Translations under genes and position numbers: made by a program
DNA from: Opitutaceae bacterium
Lineage (GTDB): Bacteria > Verrucomicrobiota > Verrucomicrobiia > Opitutales > Opitutaceae
Direction of reading: 5' to 3'
Length of the DNA: 8,819 nucleotides
Assembly (NCBI GenBank): GCA_023265535.1
Contig: JAHFTI010000143.1
Coordinates: 1-8,819, forward strand
The notes under the pieces: model-generated
What the model was told of the DNA's origin: nothing
Database searches by the model: none
Seen by the model: the letters and a program-made list of their open reading frames with translations, nothing else
Shown here: positions 1 through 5,651 of the stretch, piece after piece
Numbering within the stretch: position 1 is the first letter of the stretch
Layout of the letters: each line of letters opens with the position of its first letter

Positions 1-245
1 CTTCCTCCCTTGGCAATGTAGTGCGCGTGCGAGCGGTGCCCGCTCATCGCAAGGTCTCCCGGCTGCAGTGCGGAGGCCACTCCCGCGGCCACCGCCTCCT
101 GTCCGATGGACAGATGCACGGGACAACGCATCTGCTGGCGTGCGTAACGCGTGGCGATGGCTTCCTCCACCAGCCGTATGCGCCGCATGCCGGACAGCAG
201 TCGCTGGGCCAGTTCCGCCGTGCAGTCCGAGGGGGTGGGCTTCAT
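1..245 (-). CDS. Thiamine-diphosphate-dependent dehydrogenase E1 component, alpha subunit (5' part, runs off the left edge)
   Basis: The first 81 codons of a gene that continues beyond base 1. Reading from ATG at 245 gives a protein beginning MKPTPSDCTAEL. It carries the N-terminal signature of the pyruvate/acetoin dehydrogenase E1 alpha family: a helix MRRIRLVEEAIATRYA (about residues 20-35), then HLSIGQEAV (about 43-51), then GHRSHAHYIAKGG (about 65-77), which matches the conserved GQEA and HRxHxH blocks near the thiamine diphosphate site. Family members decarboxylate a 2-oxo acid with a beta subunit, which would be expected just downstream outside the window. The CPVHLSIGQEAV wording resembles a clade I associate with polysaccharide loci rather than central metabolism (from memory). 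It starts 14 bases after the epimerase stop, so it is probably co-transcribed. No good Shine-Dalgarno is visible. An in-frame GTG at 257 would add four residues. The family call is firm; the substrate is unknown. Confidence 0.85.
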   Translation of the reverse strand, partial: MKPTPSDCTAELAQRLLSGMRRIRLVEEAIATRYARQQMRCPVHLSIGQEAVAAGVASALQPGDLAMSGHRSHAHYIAKGG

Positions 246-259
246 GCTGGGGAGCACGT

Positions 260-1204
260 TCAGGAAAGGGAGGTCATGGACTTCATCGTCCGGATATTGT
301 AGCAAAGGTCGGTATCCTGAAGGCTGCCGCTGCGGTAGGCCGCGATCACATCCCTGATGCCATCCTCGACGGTGAACTTCGGCGCATAACCGGTGGCCAA
401 GAGTTTCTTGGATGAAAGGCGATAGGAGCGCGGATCGTTGGACGGAGTCGTCACCACCTCGGCGGGCACGTGGCTGGTCACGCGGCGCGCGATCTCGGAA
501 ATGGAAATGTTCTCGAAGCCGGCATCGAAGATGCCCGGAAGCGTGAGGCCCTTGGCGAGGAAATGATGATATACGCGAAGCATGTCGCGCAGGTGAATAT
601 TGGGCCTCGTCTGGTCGCCTCCGAAAACGGTGATCCTCCCCTTCGTGAGGGCCTGCATGGTGAGCATGTTCACCGAGAGGTCCAGGCGCATGCGAGGGGA
701 ATAGCCGCAGATGGTGGCGGGCCGGATGATGTTGACCACGATGCGATCCTGGTAGCTCAGGAGGACGCGTTCGCTGATCATCTTTGTCTTGTTGTAGTCG
801 GAGATCGGCACGAGGGAAAGTTCCTCGGTGACCTCATCCTCGTCCTTGACGCCGTACACGCTGCCCGAACTGGCGTAGATGAATTGTTTGACCCCGTGGC
901 TGATGGCGCGCTCGACGAGCAGCATCGTGGCCAGGGTGTTGACCTCCCAGTTCAACTTCGAATTGAGGTCGGCGCAGGGATCATTGGCCACGTTGGCCAG
1001 GTGCAGCACTGCGTCCATGCCTGCCATGGGCACGAGTTCCGCATTGCGTACGTCCGCCTGGATGACGGTGAGATTGGGATGGGAGGGAAGCCTGTTTCCG
1101 AACCACTGGAGGTCGACCACGGTGACCTTGTGTCCGGATTCGAGAAGGCTGAGGGTGAGCGGCGTACCTACGTAGCCGCAACCGCCGGTGAGCAGGATGT
1201 TCAT
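260..1204 (-). CDS. NAD-dependent epimerase/dehydratase, extended SDR (nucleotide-sugar modifying)
   Basis: A 314-residue cytoplasmic protein of usual extended-SDR length. The N-terminus MNILLTGGCGYVG contains the GxxGxxG Rossmann motif (G7, G10, G13) for NAD(P). D31 at the end of the second strand suggests NAD preference. The active site is intact: ASSGSVYG (111-118) supplies the Ser/Thr, and Y137-N-K-T-K141 is the YxxxK pair. RPATICGYSPRMRLDLSVN (161-179) is the substrate-side block seen in UDP-glucose 4-epimerase relatives. Such enzymes epimerise, dehydrate or reduce nucleotide sugars, and the substrate cannot be read from sequence. It lies 132 bases after the nucleotidyltransferase-kinase gene and 14 bases before the E1 alpha gene. 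ATG at 1204 was chosen because the Rossmann strand follows at once. No Shine-Dalgarno is visible; instead there is a C9 run (sense strand) and a hairpin just upstream. The C-terminal 20 residues are unlike the core and may be a variable tail. Confidence 0.9.
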   Translation of the reverse strand: MNILLTGGCGYVGTPLTLSLLESGHKVTVVDLQWFGNRLPSHPNLTVIQADVRNAELVPMAGMDAVLHLANVANDPCADLNSKLNWEVNTLATMLLVERAISHGVKQFIYASSGSVYGVKDEDEVTEELSLVPISDYNKTKMISERVLLSYQDRIVVNIIRPATICGYSPRMRLDLSVNMLTMQALTKGRITVFGGDQTRPNIHLRDMLRVYHHFLAKGLTLPGIFDAGFENISISEIARRVTSHVPAEVVTTPSNDPRSYRLSSKKLLATGYAPKFTVEDGIRDVIAAYRSGSLQDTDLCYNIRTMKSMTSLS

Positions 1205-1224
1205 GGTAAGCTGGGGGGGGGCAT
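1201..1224 (-). other. Possible seven-codon upstream ORF overlapping the epimerase start
   Basis: Reading down from 1224 gives ATG, three CCC codons, AGC, TTA, CCA, then TGA. The stop overlaps the epimerase ATG in an ATGA arrangement. The three Pro codons are the G9 tract (1213-1221) read on this strand. With exactly one more C the frame would join the epimerase frame and add MPPPQLT to its N-terminus. The ORF has no Shine-Dalgarno of its own, so it may be chance. Confidence 0.2.
1213..1221. repeat. G9 homopolymer tract upstream of the epimerase start
   Basis: Nine consecutive G on the plus strand (C9 in the sense strand of the gene), ending 8 bases before the epimerase ATG at 1204, where a Shine-Dalgarno would normally sit. 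Tracts of this length can slip during replication and are known phase-variation switches in surface-sugar genes of some bacteria. Here only the tract is seen; variability is inference. Confidence 0.6.
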
Positions 1225-1242
1225 TCGGATCGCTGGATCCGA
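1225..1242 (-). promoter_or_regulatory. Perfect 7-bp hairpin in the leader of the epimerase gene
   Basis: On the sense strand TCGGATC, loop CAGC, GATCCGA: a perfect 7-bp stem with a 4-base loop, in the 132-base gap between the kinase and epimerase genes. No T-run follows on either strand, so it does not look like an intrinsic terminator. It may affect message stability or translation of the epimerase. I see no convincing promoter in the rest of the gap. Confidence 0.45.
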
Positions 1243-1336
1243 GGGCGGGGCTGGTGTGCCTAATTGTGTCGTGAGAAGGGGTTAGTGCCAGTCAACAATC
1301 GCGTTTTGCGTGATTCTACTGCCTTGGATTTCCGGT

Positions 1337-2872
1337 TCAGAAGGCGAGCATCGCCATGCCGCCCTTCAGGAGCTTGGCTTTGCTGATGGCCTCGGAGTTG
1401 CCGACAATCTTCACGGCCTGCGCACCCGCCAACTGCCCCATGAAGGTGGCGATGTTGAGCGGTACGCGGCTCGTGGCGGCGAGGGACGCCACGGCGCAGA
1501 AGGCGTCGCCTGCGCCCACGGTGTCGACCACGTTGGTTTCCAAGGGGGGGCAGGAGGAGATGTCCGTCACGCAATTGCGGCCCAGGGTTTCAGAGGCGCC
1601 CCTGGTGAGCCAGGCGTAGCGGCTGCCCAGGTGCTTTGCCAGCAGCGTGAGTTCATTGCCAAAATCGAGCTCCTGTTTGCCCACTGCGAGCGTAAGTTCG
1701 GTCTGGTCGAGCGTGAAGGCGTCCGCCCTGCGGTAGCGGCGATTGATGATGTTGAAGCCGTGATTATTGCTGTTCGTCTGGCAGTTCACGACCAGGAAGG
1801 GGGCCTTGTCCTGGACGTAGTCCTTCACGAGATCGCCCATCACGCCGTGTCCAAAATCCATCACGAGCACCAGGTCATAGTGGGTGATTTCTGAGGCAAT
1901 GCGCTCCACGAGTCGGCGTTGGAGTTCCTCGTTGGGATGGCGTTTGTCGATGAAGTTGACCGAGAAAAGTTTTGCCAGCTCCTTGCCTTCCACGCGCGGC
2001 TCCACGAAGCGCTGCTTGATGATCGTGGTGTAGTCGGGCGAACGCACGATGCCGTCGAGCCCGGTGTCCATGTAGGTGCTCAGCGCTGCGTCGACCCAGG
2101 GCTCGATGCCCGCGAGGCTGATGAGTTTGACATGCTGGGTGAACTCGCGGATGTGGCGGTACACGGCGAGGGCGCCGCCCGCCTGGGTTTCCTCGGAGAG
2201 GTAACGACCGGACAGGATGCGATTCTTTGAGGTCAGGCCCTGCACGGAGACGGTGGTGTAGCGGTCAAAGATGATGTCCCCGATGATGAGCACCCGAAGC
2301 TTGGAGAAGCCCTCGACGATGGAGCGGAAACGCTGCGGCGAGCACTCCTTGGCCACCGCATGGCAGAAGCGTTTCACCGAGGGCGGGTAGGGCTCGAAAT
2401 GCTCGTTCAGCAGCTTGGTGGAGCTGAAAATGATCGAGCCCACGTAGCGCATTTCCCCACCCACGCGTGTGACCGCCTCGATGTCCTCGCTGATCTTTCC
2501 GGTGACATCGTTGTCCTGGTTCTCGTACTCGCGGCCCTTGCAGTAGAAATTGGGGCGGACGCATTCGATCGCCTCGACCGCGGCGGCGTGGGGGACGATG
2601 ATGACATAGTCGACACTCTCCAAGGCGGCGAGCCAGCGGGAGCGCACCAGGTCATTGAAGTAGGGGCGTCCCGGTCCCTTGTTGACGTATTTCTCGGCTG
2701 TGATGGTCACCACCAGAAGATCCCCCAGTGCCTTCGCCTCCTCAAAGTGCACGATGTGTCCGGGGTGGATCATGTCGAAGGTGCCATGGCACTGCACGAC
2801 GACCTTCCCCTGGCGCACTGCTGCGAGTTCCTGGGCTGCGGACGAGAAATTGAGAATCTTGGAGCGGGGCAT
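1337..2872 (-). CDS. Bifunctional sugar-phosphate nucleotidyltransferase / PfkB-family sugar kinase (HldE-like, reversed domain order)
   Basis: A 511-residue two-domain cytoplasmic enzyme. Residues about 20-160 are a cytidylyltransferase-type nucleotidyltransferase: GTFDMIHPGH (30-39) holds the HxGH nucleotide-binding motif, KGREY (112-116) corresponds to KGGDY of HldE, and SSTKLL (150-155) matches the ISSTxI-type motif. Residues about 190-511 are a PfkB/ribokinase fold: VLIIGDIIFDRY (194-205), QAGGALAV (230-237), and DTVGAGDAF (450-458) with the GAGD anion hole and catalytic Asp456. HldE phosphorylates heptose 7-phosphate and adenylylates heptose 1-phosphate, but its kinase is N-terminal; here the order is reversed. 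The start is well supported: a GAGGA Shine-Dalgarno overlaps the upstream dehydratase stop, six bases before the ATG. The sugar is inferred to be heptose-like from the neighbouring isomerase. Whether CTP, ATP or another NTP is used cannot be read. Confidence 0.88.
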   Translation of the reverse strand: MPRSKILNFSSAAQELAAVRQGKVVVQCHGTFDMIHPGHIVHFEEAKALGDLLVVTITAEKYVNKGPGRPYFNDLVRSRWLAALESVDYVIIVPHAAAVEAIECVRPNFYCKGREYENQDNDVTGKISEDIEAVTRVGGEMRYVGSIIFSSTKLLNEHFEPYPPSVKRFCHAVAKECSPQRFRSIVEGFSKLRVLIIGDIIFDRYTTVSVQGLTSKNRILSGRYLSEETQAGGALAVYRHIREFTQHVKLISLAGIEPWVDAALSTYMDTGLDGIVRSPDYTTIIKQRFVEPRVEGKELAKLFSVNFIDKRHPNEELQRRLVERIASEITHYDLVLVMDFGHGVMGDLVKDYVQDKAPFLVVNCQTNSNNHGFNIINRRYRRADAFTLDQTELTLAVGKQELDFGNELTLLAKHLGSRYAWLTRGASETLGRNCVTDISSCPPLETNVVDTVGAGDAFCAVASLAATSRVPLNIATFMGQLAGAQAVKIVGNSEAISKAKLLKGGMAMLAF

Positions 2873-2881
2873 GGCGCGTCC

Positions 2882-3880
2882 TCAGGGTTTGTGGATGTAG
2901 TCGAGGGGTTGGGTCCGGATTTCGGCGAGATCGCGTTCGATCCAGTCGATGGTCTCCCTGATGCCCTGCTCCAATGCGATGCGGTCGGACCAGTTCAGGG
3001 TGTTGCGGAGCTTGCTGTCATCGAGTGTGTAGAAGGCGTCCTTGCCGGGTCTTTCGTCGGTGGTCTTGACCACCTCTGAAAACTGGGCCCCGAGCATATC
3101 GCAGATCATGAGGACCAGATCGCGGATGGAGATGAAGCGGCTGGTGGAGACATGGAAGCACTCACCGGCGTCCGCCTGTTGCACCACGCGGAGGGTGGCC
3201 TCGGCAACATCCTGGATATGGATGAAGGAGCGCACGGAGTGGCCGCCGCCGTGCAGGTGGAGCTTCTCGCCAAGCTTGATTGCGAGGATCGTGCGGGGAA
3301 TGATCCTGTAGAGCTGCTGGCCAGGCCCGTAGACATTCGCGGCGCGTGTCCAGACGACCGGGAACGAATATTGCCTGAGGAACGTGCGCAGGTGCAGGTC
3401 GCAGGCGGCGCGCGAGGCAGCGTAGGGAGTGCTGGGATTGAAGGGCTCCTTCTCGGTGATCACTCCGGCGGTGCTCCCGTACACCTCGGGCGTGCCGACG
3501 TGGAGATACTTTTTCAACCAGACCGCCTTCCGGAGGCGGTCATGAAAGCGGACGTTGGCGACAACGTTGGTCTGATACCAGTGTTCCGGCTGGAGCCAGC
3601 TTTGGGCGACCATTCCCTGTGCGGCAAAATTTACCACCCAAGCGGGCTTGAAGCTGTCCAGGCCCTCCATGAGCCGATCGAGGTCATGGTTGAGGTCGGC
3701 CTGCAGAAACTGGAATCCCTGCTGCTGCTGCGCGGGGAGCCAGCGATAGGGGAGGAAACACGCTGCCGGTTCGGTCGAGCGGCTGGCGCCGAGGACCTCG
3801 AGCCCCTGTGTGAGGCAATGCCTGACGAAGCTGGCGCCGGAAAAGGAATTGCTGCCAATGACTGCGATGCGGTCGCTCAT
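2882..3880 (-). CDS. Nucleotide-sugar 4,6-dehydratase-like extended SDR
   Basis: A 332-residue cytoplasmic protein related to dTDP-glucose, CDP-glucose and GDP-mannose 4,6-dehydratases. IAVIGSNSFSG (5-15) is a variant Rossmann motif with Ser12 where the middle Gly usually sits. NFAAQGMVAQSWLQPEHWYQ (84-103) matches the AAQ..V..S...P substrate block. GTPEVYG (129-135) corresponds to the STDEVYG motif, with Pro131 replacing the catalytic Asp and Glu132 kept. Y153-A-A-S-R157 has Arg where YxxxK has Lys. VRSFIHIQD (216-224) and ERPGKD (276-281) match the C-terminal substrate-binding motifs, the latter being DRPGHD in RmlB. Such enzymes make 4-keto-6-deoxy sugars, or act as epimerases or decarboxylases. 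It starts 19 bases after the isomerase stop and ends 9 bases before the kinase start, so it belongs to one operon. Its own start has no Shine-Dalgarno. The family is sure; the reaction is uncertain because of the active-site changes. Confidence 0.87.
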   Translation of the reverse strand: MSDRIAVIGSNSFSGASFVRHCLTQGLEVLGASRSTEPAACFLPYRWLPAQQQQGFQFLQADLNHDLDRLMEGLDSFKPAWVVNFAAQGMVAQSWLQPEHWYQTNVVANVRFHDRLRKAVWLKKYLHVGTPEVYGSTAGVITEKEPFNPSTPYAASRAACDLHLRTFLRQYSFPVVWTRAANVYGPGQQLYRIIPRTILAIKLGEKLHLHGGGHSVRSFIHIQDVAEATLRVVQQADAGECFHVSTSRFISIRDLVLMICDMLGAQFSEVVKTTDERPGKDAFYTLDDSKLRNTLNWSDRIALEQGIRETIDWIERDLAEIRTQPLDYIHKP

Positions 3881-3899
3881 GGGGGAGTGGGCTTGGGGT

Positions 3900-4508
3900 T
3901 CAGGCGCGCCCGTGGGCGTACAGCCATTGCATGACCATGTGCCCGACCATCATTTGGAGGTCCTCAGCCACCTGCATGTCATCAATGCGGAAGTGGATGG
4001 GGTGGTCGGCCAGGGCGAGACAGCGGCCGCCCGAGTAGCCAAGGATGGCAAAGCTGATCACGCCGAGCTCACGTGCCTTTTCAATGGCGCGAACAATGTT
4101 CGGGGAATTGCCGCTGCCTGAGAGTGCGATGAGCACATCCCCCTGGCGCCCGTGCACCGCGAGTTGGCGGGAGTAGATTTCCTCGTAGGAGGTGTCATTT
4201 GCGAGGCAGGTGATCACCGCTGTGTTGGCGGAGAGGGCCATTGTGCTCAGTCCTAGGCCGGCGGGCTTGTCGATGCCGTACAGGAAGTCGTTTGCCAGGT
4301 GGACCGCGTTGGCCGCGCTGCCTCCATTGCCGCAGATGAAGACGCGGCGTTTCTCCTTCCAGCAGGTGCGGAGGGTCTCGGCCAGCAGCTGGACCGTGCT
4401 CCAGTCATGACGCGCCCACACGTCATCCAGGTTCTTCTTGTAGGTGGAGACAAAGGAGAGGCCCGAAGCGGGGGCCGAGGAGACAGCTGGAGGCACGTCA
4501 GAGGACAT
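3900..4508 (-). CDS. SIS-domain sugar-phosphate isomerase, GmhA-like
   Basis: About 202 residues, close to E. coli GmhA (192), which converts sedoheptulose 7-phosphate to D-glycero-D-manno-heptose 7-phosphate in the cytoplasm. VFICGNGGSAANAVHLANDF (56-75) and ALSGSGNSPNIV (128-139) are the two phosphate-binding segments of the SIS fold. H70 and H190 align with the metal/catalytic histidines His61 and His180 of GmhA. Glu65 of GmhA aligns with Asp74, and Gln172 with Glu182. DDMQVAEDLQMMVGHMVMQW (176-195) forms the C-terminal helix. I chose ATG at 4508. A TTG at 4523 in frame would add five residues but has no better ribosome site, and the first 20 or so residues are low-complexity either way. 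It is the first gene after a 217-base gap and probably heads the operon with the dehydratase and kinase genes. The isomerase call is firm; the heptose substrate is likely but not proven. Confidence 0.88.
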   Translation of the reverse strand: MSSDVPPAVSSAPASGLSFVSTYKKNLDDVWARHDWSTVQLLAETLRTCWKEKRRVFICGNGGSAANAVHLANDFLYGIDKPAGLGLSTMALSANTAVITCLANDTSYEEIYSRQLAVHGRQGDVLIALSGSGNSPNIVRAIEKARELGVISFAILGYSGGRCLALADHPIHFRIDDMQVAEDLQMMVGHMVMQWLYAHGRA

Positions 4509-4546
4509 ACCTTGAGATAGCAAAACGATTGCCAGCGGCCTCTGTA

Positions 4547-4583
4547 GTGACGTAACTAGATTTATGACATTGAAATACGTCGC
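4547..4583. promoter_or_regulatory. Inverted repeat GTGACGTAAC ... AATACGTCGC, candidate operator
   Basis: Plus-strand GTGACGTAAC (4547-4556) and AATACGTCGC (4574-4583) are inverted copies of GYGACGTAW, matching at 8 of 10 positions, with centres 27 bases apart. They flank the candidate -10 element in the AT-rich leader of the isomerase gene. A regulator dimer could bind, but I cannot name one. Confidence 0.35.
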
Positions 4584-4589
4584 TTAAAA
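4561..4589 (-). promoter_or_regulatory. Weak sigma-70-like promoter candidate for the sugar-nucleotide operon
   Basis: On the minus strand, TTTTAA (4589-4584) and CATAAA (4566-4561) are separated by 17 bases and lie about 55 bases upstream of the isomerase ATG. The -10 matches TATAAT at four of six positions and the -35 matches TTGACA at only three. Position and the sharp AT-rich patch in a GC-rich region support it more than the hexamers do. It would transcribe the isomerase, dehydratase and kinase genes, possibly also the epimerase and E1 genes. Confidence 0.35.
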
Positions 4590-4660
4590 ATCGGGGTGGG
4601 TCGCCGCGTTCCGCGCGCGATGCCGGTCCCGGAGTCCTGCGGAAAATTATGCCGGGCAAA

Positions 4661-4688
4661 GCAGGGGCAAGTGTCTGACCCCGCCTGC
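4661..4688. repeat. GC-rich imperfect palindrome, possible terminator or REP-like element
   Basis: On the plus strand the stretch begins GCAGGGGCAAGTGTCTGACC and ends CGCCTGC. Outer arms GCAGG and CCTGC pair perfectly, with further G:C pairing inside around a bulge, and the centre carries AAGTGTCTGACCCC. It lies about 50 bases downstream of the HtrL-family stop on the minus strand, so it could end that transcript. Only TTT follows nearby, so it is a poor intrinsic terminator. The AAGTGTCTGACCCC core resembles, from memory, palindromes dispersed with REP-associated transposases in other genomes; only one copy is in this window. Confidence 0.35.
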
Positions 4689-4740
4689 AATGACCACGCC
4701 TGGACCCGCCCCGTGCCGAATCAAGGTTGCGGTGTCGCTG

Positions 4741-5646
4741 TCAGGAGAGGTACCAGAGGAAAAACATCCACTCGTCCGGAACGAGTGCGGTCTGCCCGGC
4801 GGGCAGGGGATGGCCGGTCCAGGCATAGACCAGGCGCTGGTTGGGTTTGATGTTCCCGTGGGAAGGGGCGCGGCCGACGAGACGTAGAGTGCCTCCTGCA
4901 TTTTCCGCGAGCAGGCAGGTGCTGTGCTTGCGCAGGTCGACGAACTGGATCAGGTCGGGTTTGGTCAGGCCCAGTGAGGCGATGATGTACTGGTCGCTGT
5001 TCACGCAATAGCCGGCCTTCACATAGGCCTGGAGCACCTTCTCGTACTCGTCGGCCAGACGTTGCCAGGTGGCCGCATGGCCGACCATCAACCCAGCTGC
5101 GATCATGATGGCGGGAAACTTGAAGAGCGGGAGTTCGCCTGGGCGGGGTTTGGGCATTTCGCGGATCTGGGGGACGAGAAGGCGTCCCTTGGGCACGACC
5201 TTCAGGTCGGTGCAGAAGGTGGCCATGTGTGGCATCCAATCAGGGGTGCGGATGAGGCCTGAGTCACACCACATGAACAGCTCCGTCCTGAAGGGATTGA
5301 GTGCTGCGGTCCGCAGCACGAATTCCTTTTTCTCGTACCAAACGGCGGCCACCTCGGGGGTGTGGTATTTTTCAGTGTCGAGTTGGCATTGCTGTTCCCA
5401 AAATGTGCGGCCGTGGCGCTTGAAGGCATTGAAGTCCTCAATTTCCAGCACCTCAAAGCGGGTGGTCTCCCGGTTGATGGTGCGGTAGGATCGGAGTTCC
5501 TCGAGAAGGTCGGCCGAGGTGTAGAAGACCAAGGGGGCCCTGATGGTTTCAAGGAAGCGCCTGATATGGGGGACGTAGAATTCATGCGGACGCTTGCTGG
5601 GCATCCTGTAATAGGCGGAGACAACCGTTGCGGGGTTCTTTGCCAT
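4741..5646 (-). CDS. HtrL/YibB (WlaTC) family putative glycosyltransferase
   Basis: A 301-residue soluble protein with no signal peptide or membrane segment. Features of the HtrL/YibB family: TVVSAYYRM near the N-terminus (7-15), a Lys-rich helix EKKEFVLRTAALNPFRTELF (105-124), FMWCDSG (124-130) as the likely DxD-like nucleotide-sugar and metal site, a central AGLMVGH (184-190), and VNSDQYI (215-221) near the C-terminus. Family members occur in LPS and capsule loci and are treated as putative glycosyltransferases; few have been tested. The start is well supported: a GAGGA Shine-Dalgarno lies nine bases before the ATG, inside the end of the upstream TPR-GT11 gene, with a 5-base gap between the two genes. 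It is the last gene of the upstream block and is followed by a 217-base non-coding gap. The family call is good; donor and acceptor are unknown. Confidence 0.82.
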   Translation of the reverse strand: MAKNPATVVSAYYRMPSKRPHEFYVPHIRRFLETIRAPLVFYTSADLLEELRSYRTINRETTRFEVLEIEDFNAFKRHGRTFWEQQCQLDTEKYHTPEVAAVWYEKKEFVLRTAALNPFRTELFMWCDSGLIRTPDWMPHMATFCTDLKVVPKGRLLVPQIREMPKPRPGELPLFKFPAIMIAAGLMVGHAATWQRLADEYEKVLQAYVKAGYCVNSDQYIIASLGLTKPDLIQFVDLRKHSTCLLAENAGGTLRLVGRAPSHGNIKPNQRLVYAWTGHPLPAGQTALVPDEWMFFLWYLS

Positions 5647-5651
5647 GATCG

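Noticed and set aside
470..1285. 271-codon open frame on the plus strand
   Set aside because: It is antisense to the epimerase gene, has no recognisable family, and its composition is what the complement of a GC-rich gene produces.
1262..1295. Promoter for the epimerase with TTGACT (1295-1290) as -35
   Set aside because: No acceptable -10 lies 16-18 bases away. The nearest candidate, CACAAT, is 21 bases away, and a sigma-54 reading of the adjacent TGGCAC has no matching -12 element.
2360..3079. 239-codon open frame on the plus strand
   Set aside because: Antisense across the kinase and dehydratase genes, which both have clear motifs; it spans their junction, as a chance frame would.
3152..3934. 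260-codon open frame on the plus strand
   Set aside because: Antisense to the dehydratase gene; no motif of its own.
4509..4523. TTG start at 4523 for the isomerase
   Set aside because: It adds only five residues, has no ribosome site, and an ATG follows in frame at 4508. Not excluded completely.
4596..4901. Short open frames on both strands in and near the 217-base gap
   Set aside because: They overlap the end of the HtrL-family gene, show no family or ribosome site, and have the composition of GC-rich non-coding sequence.
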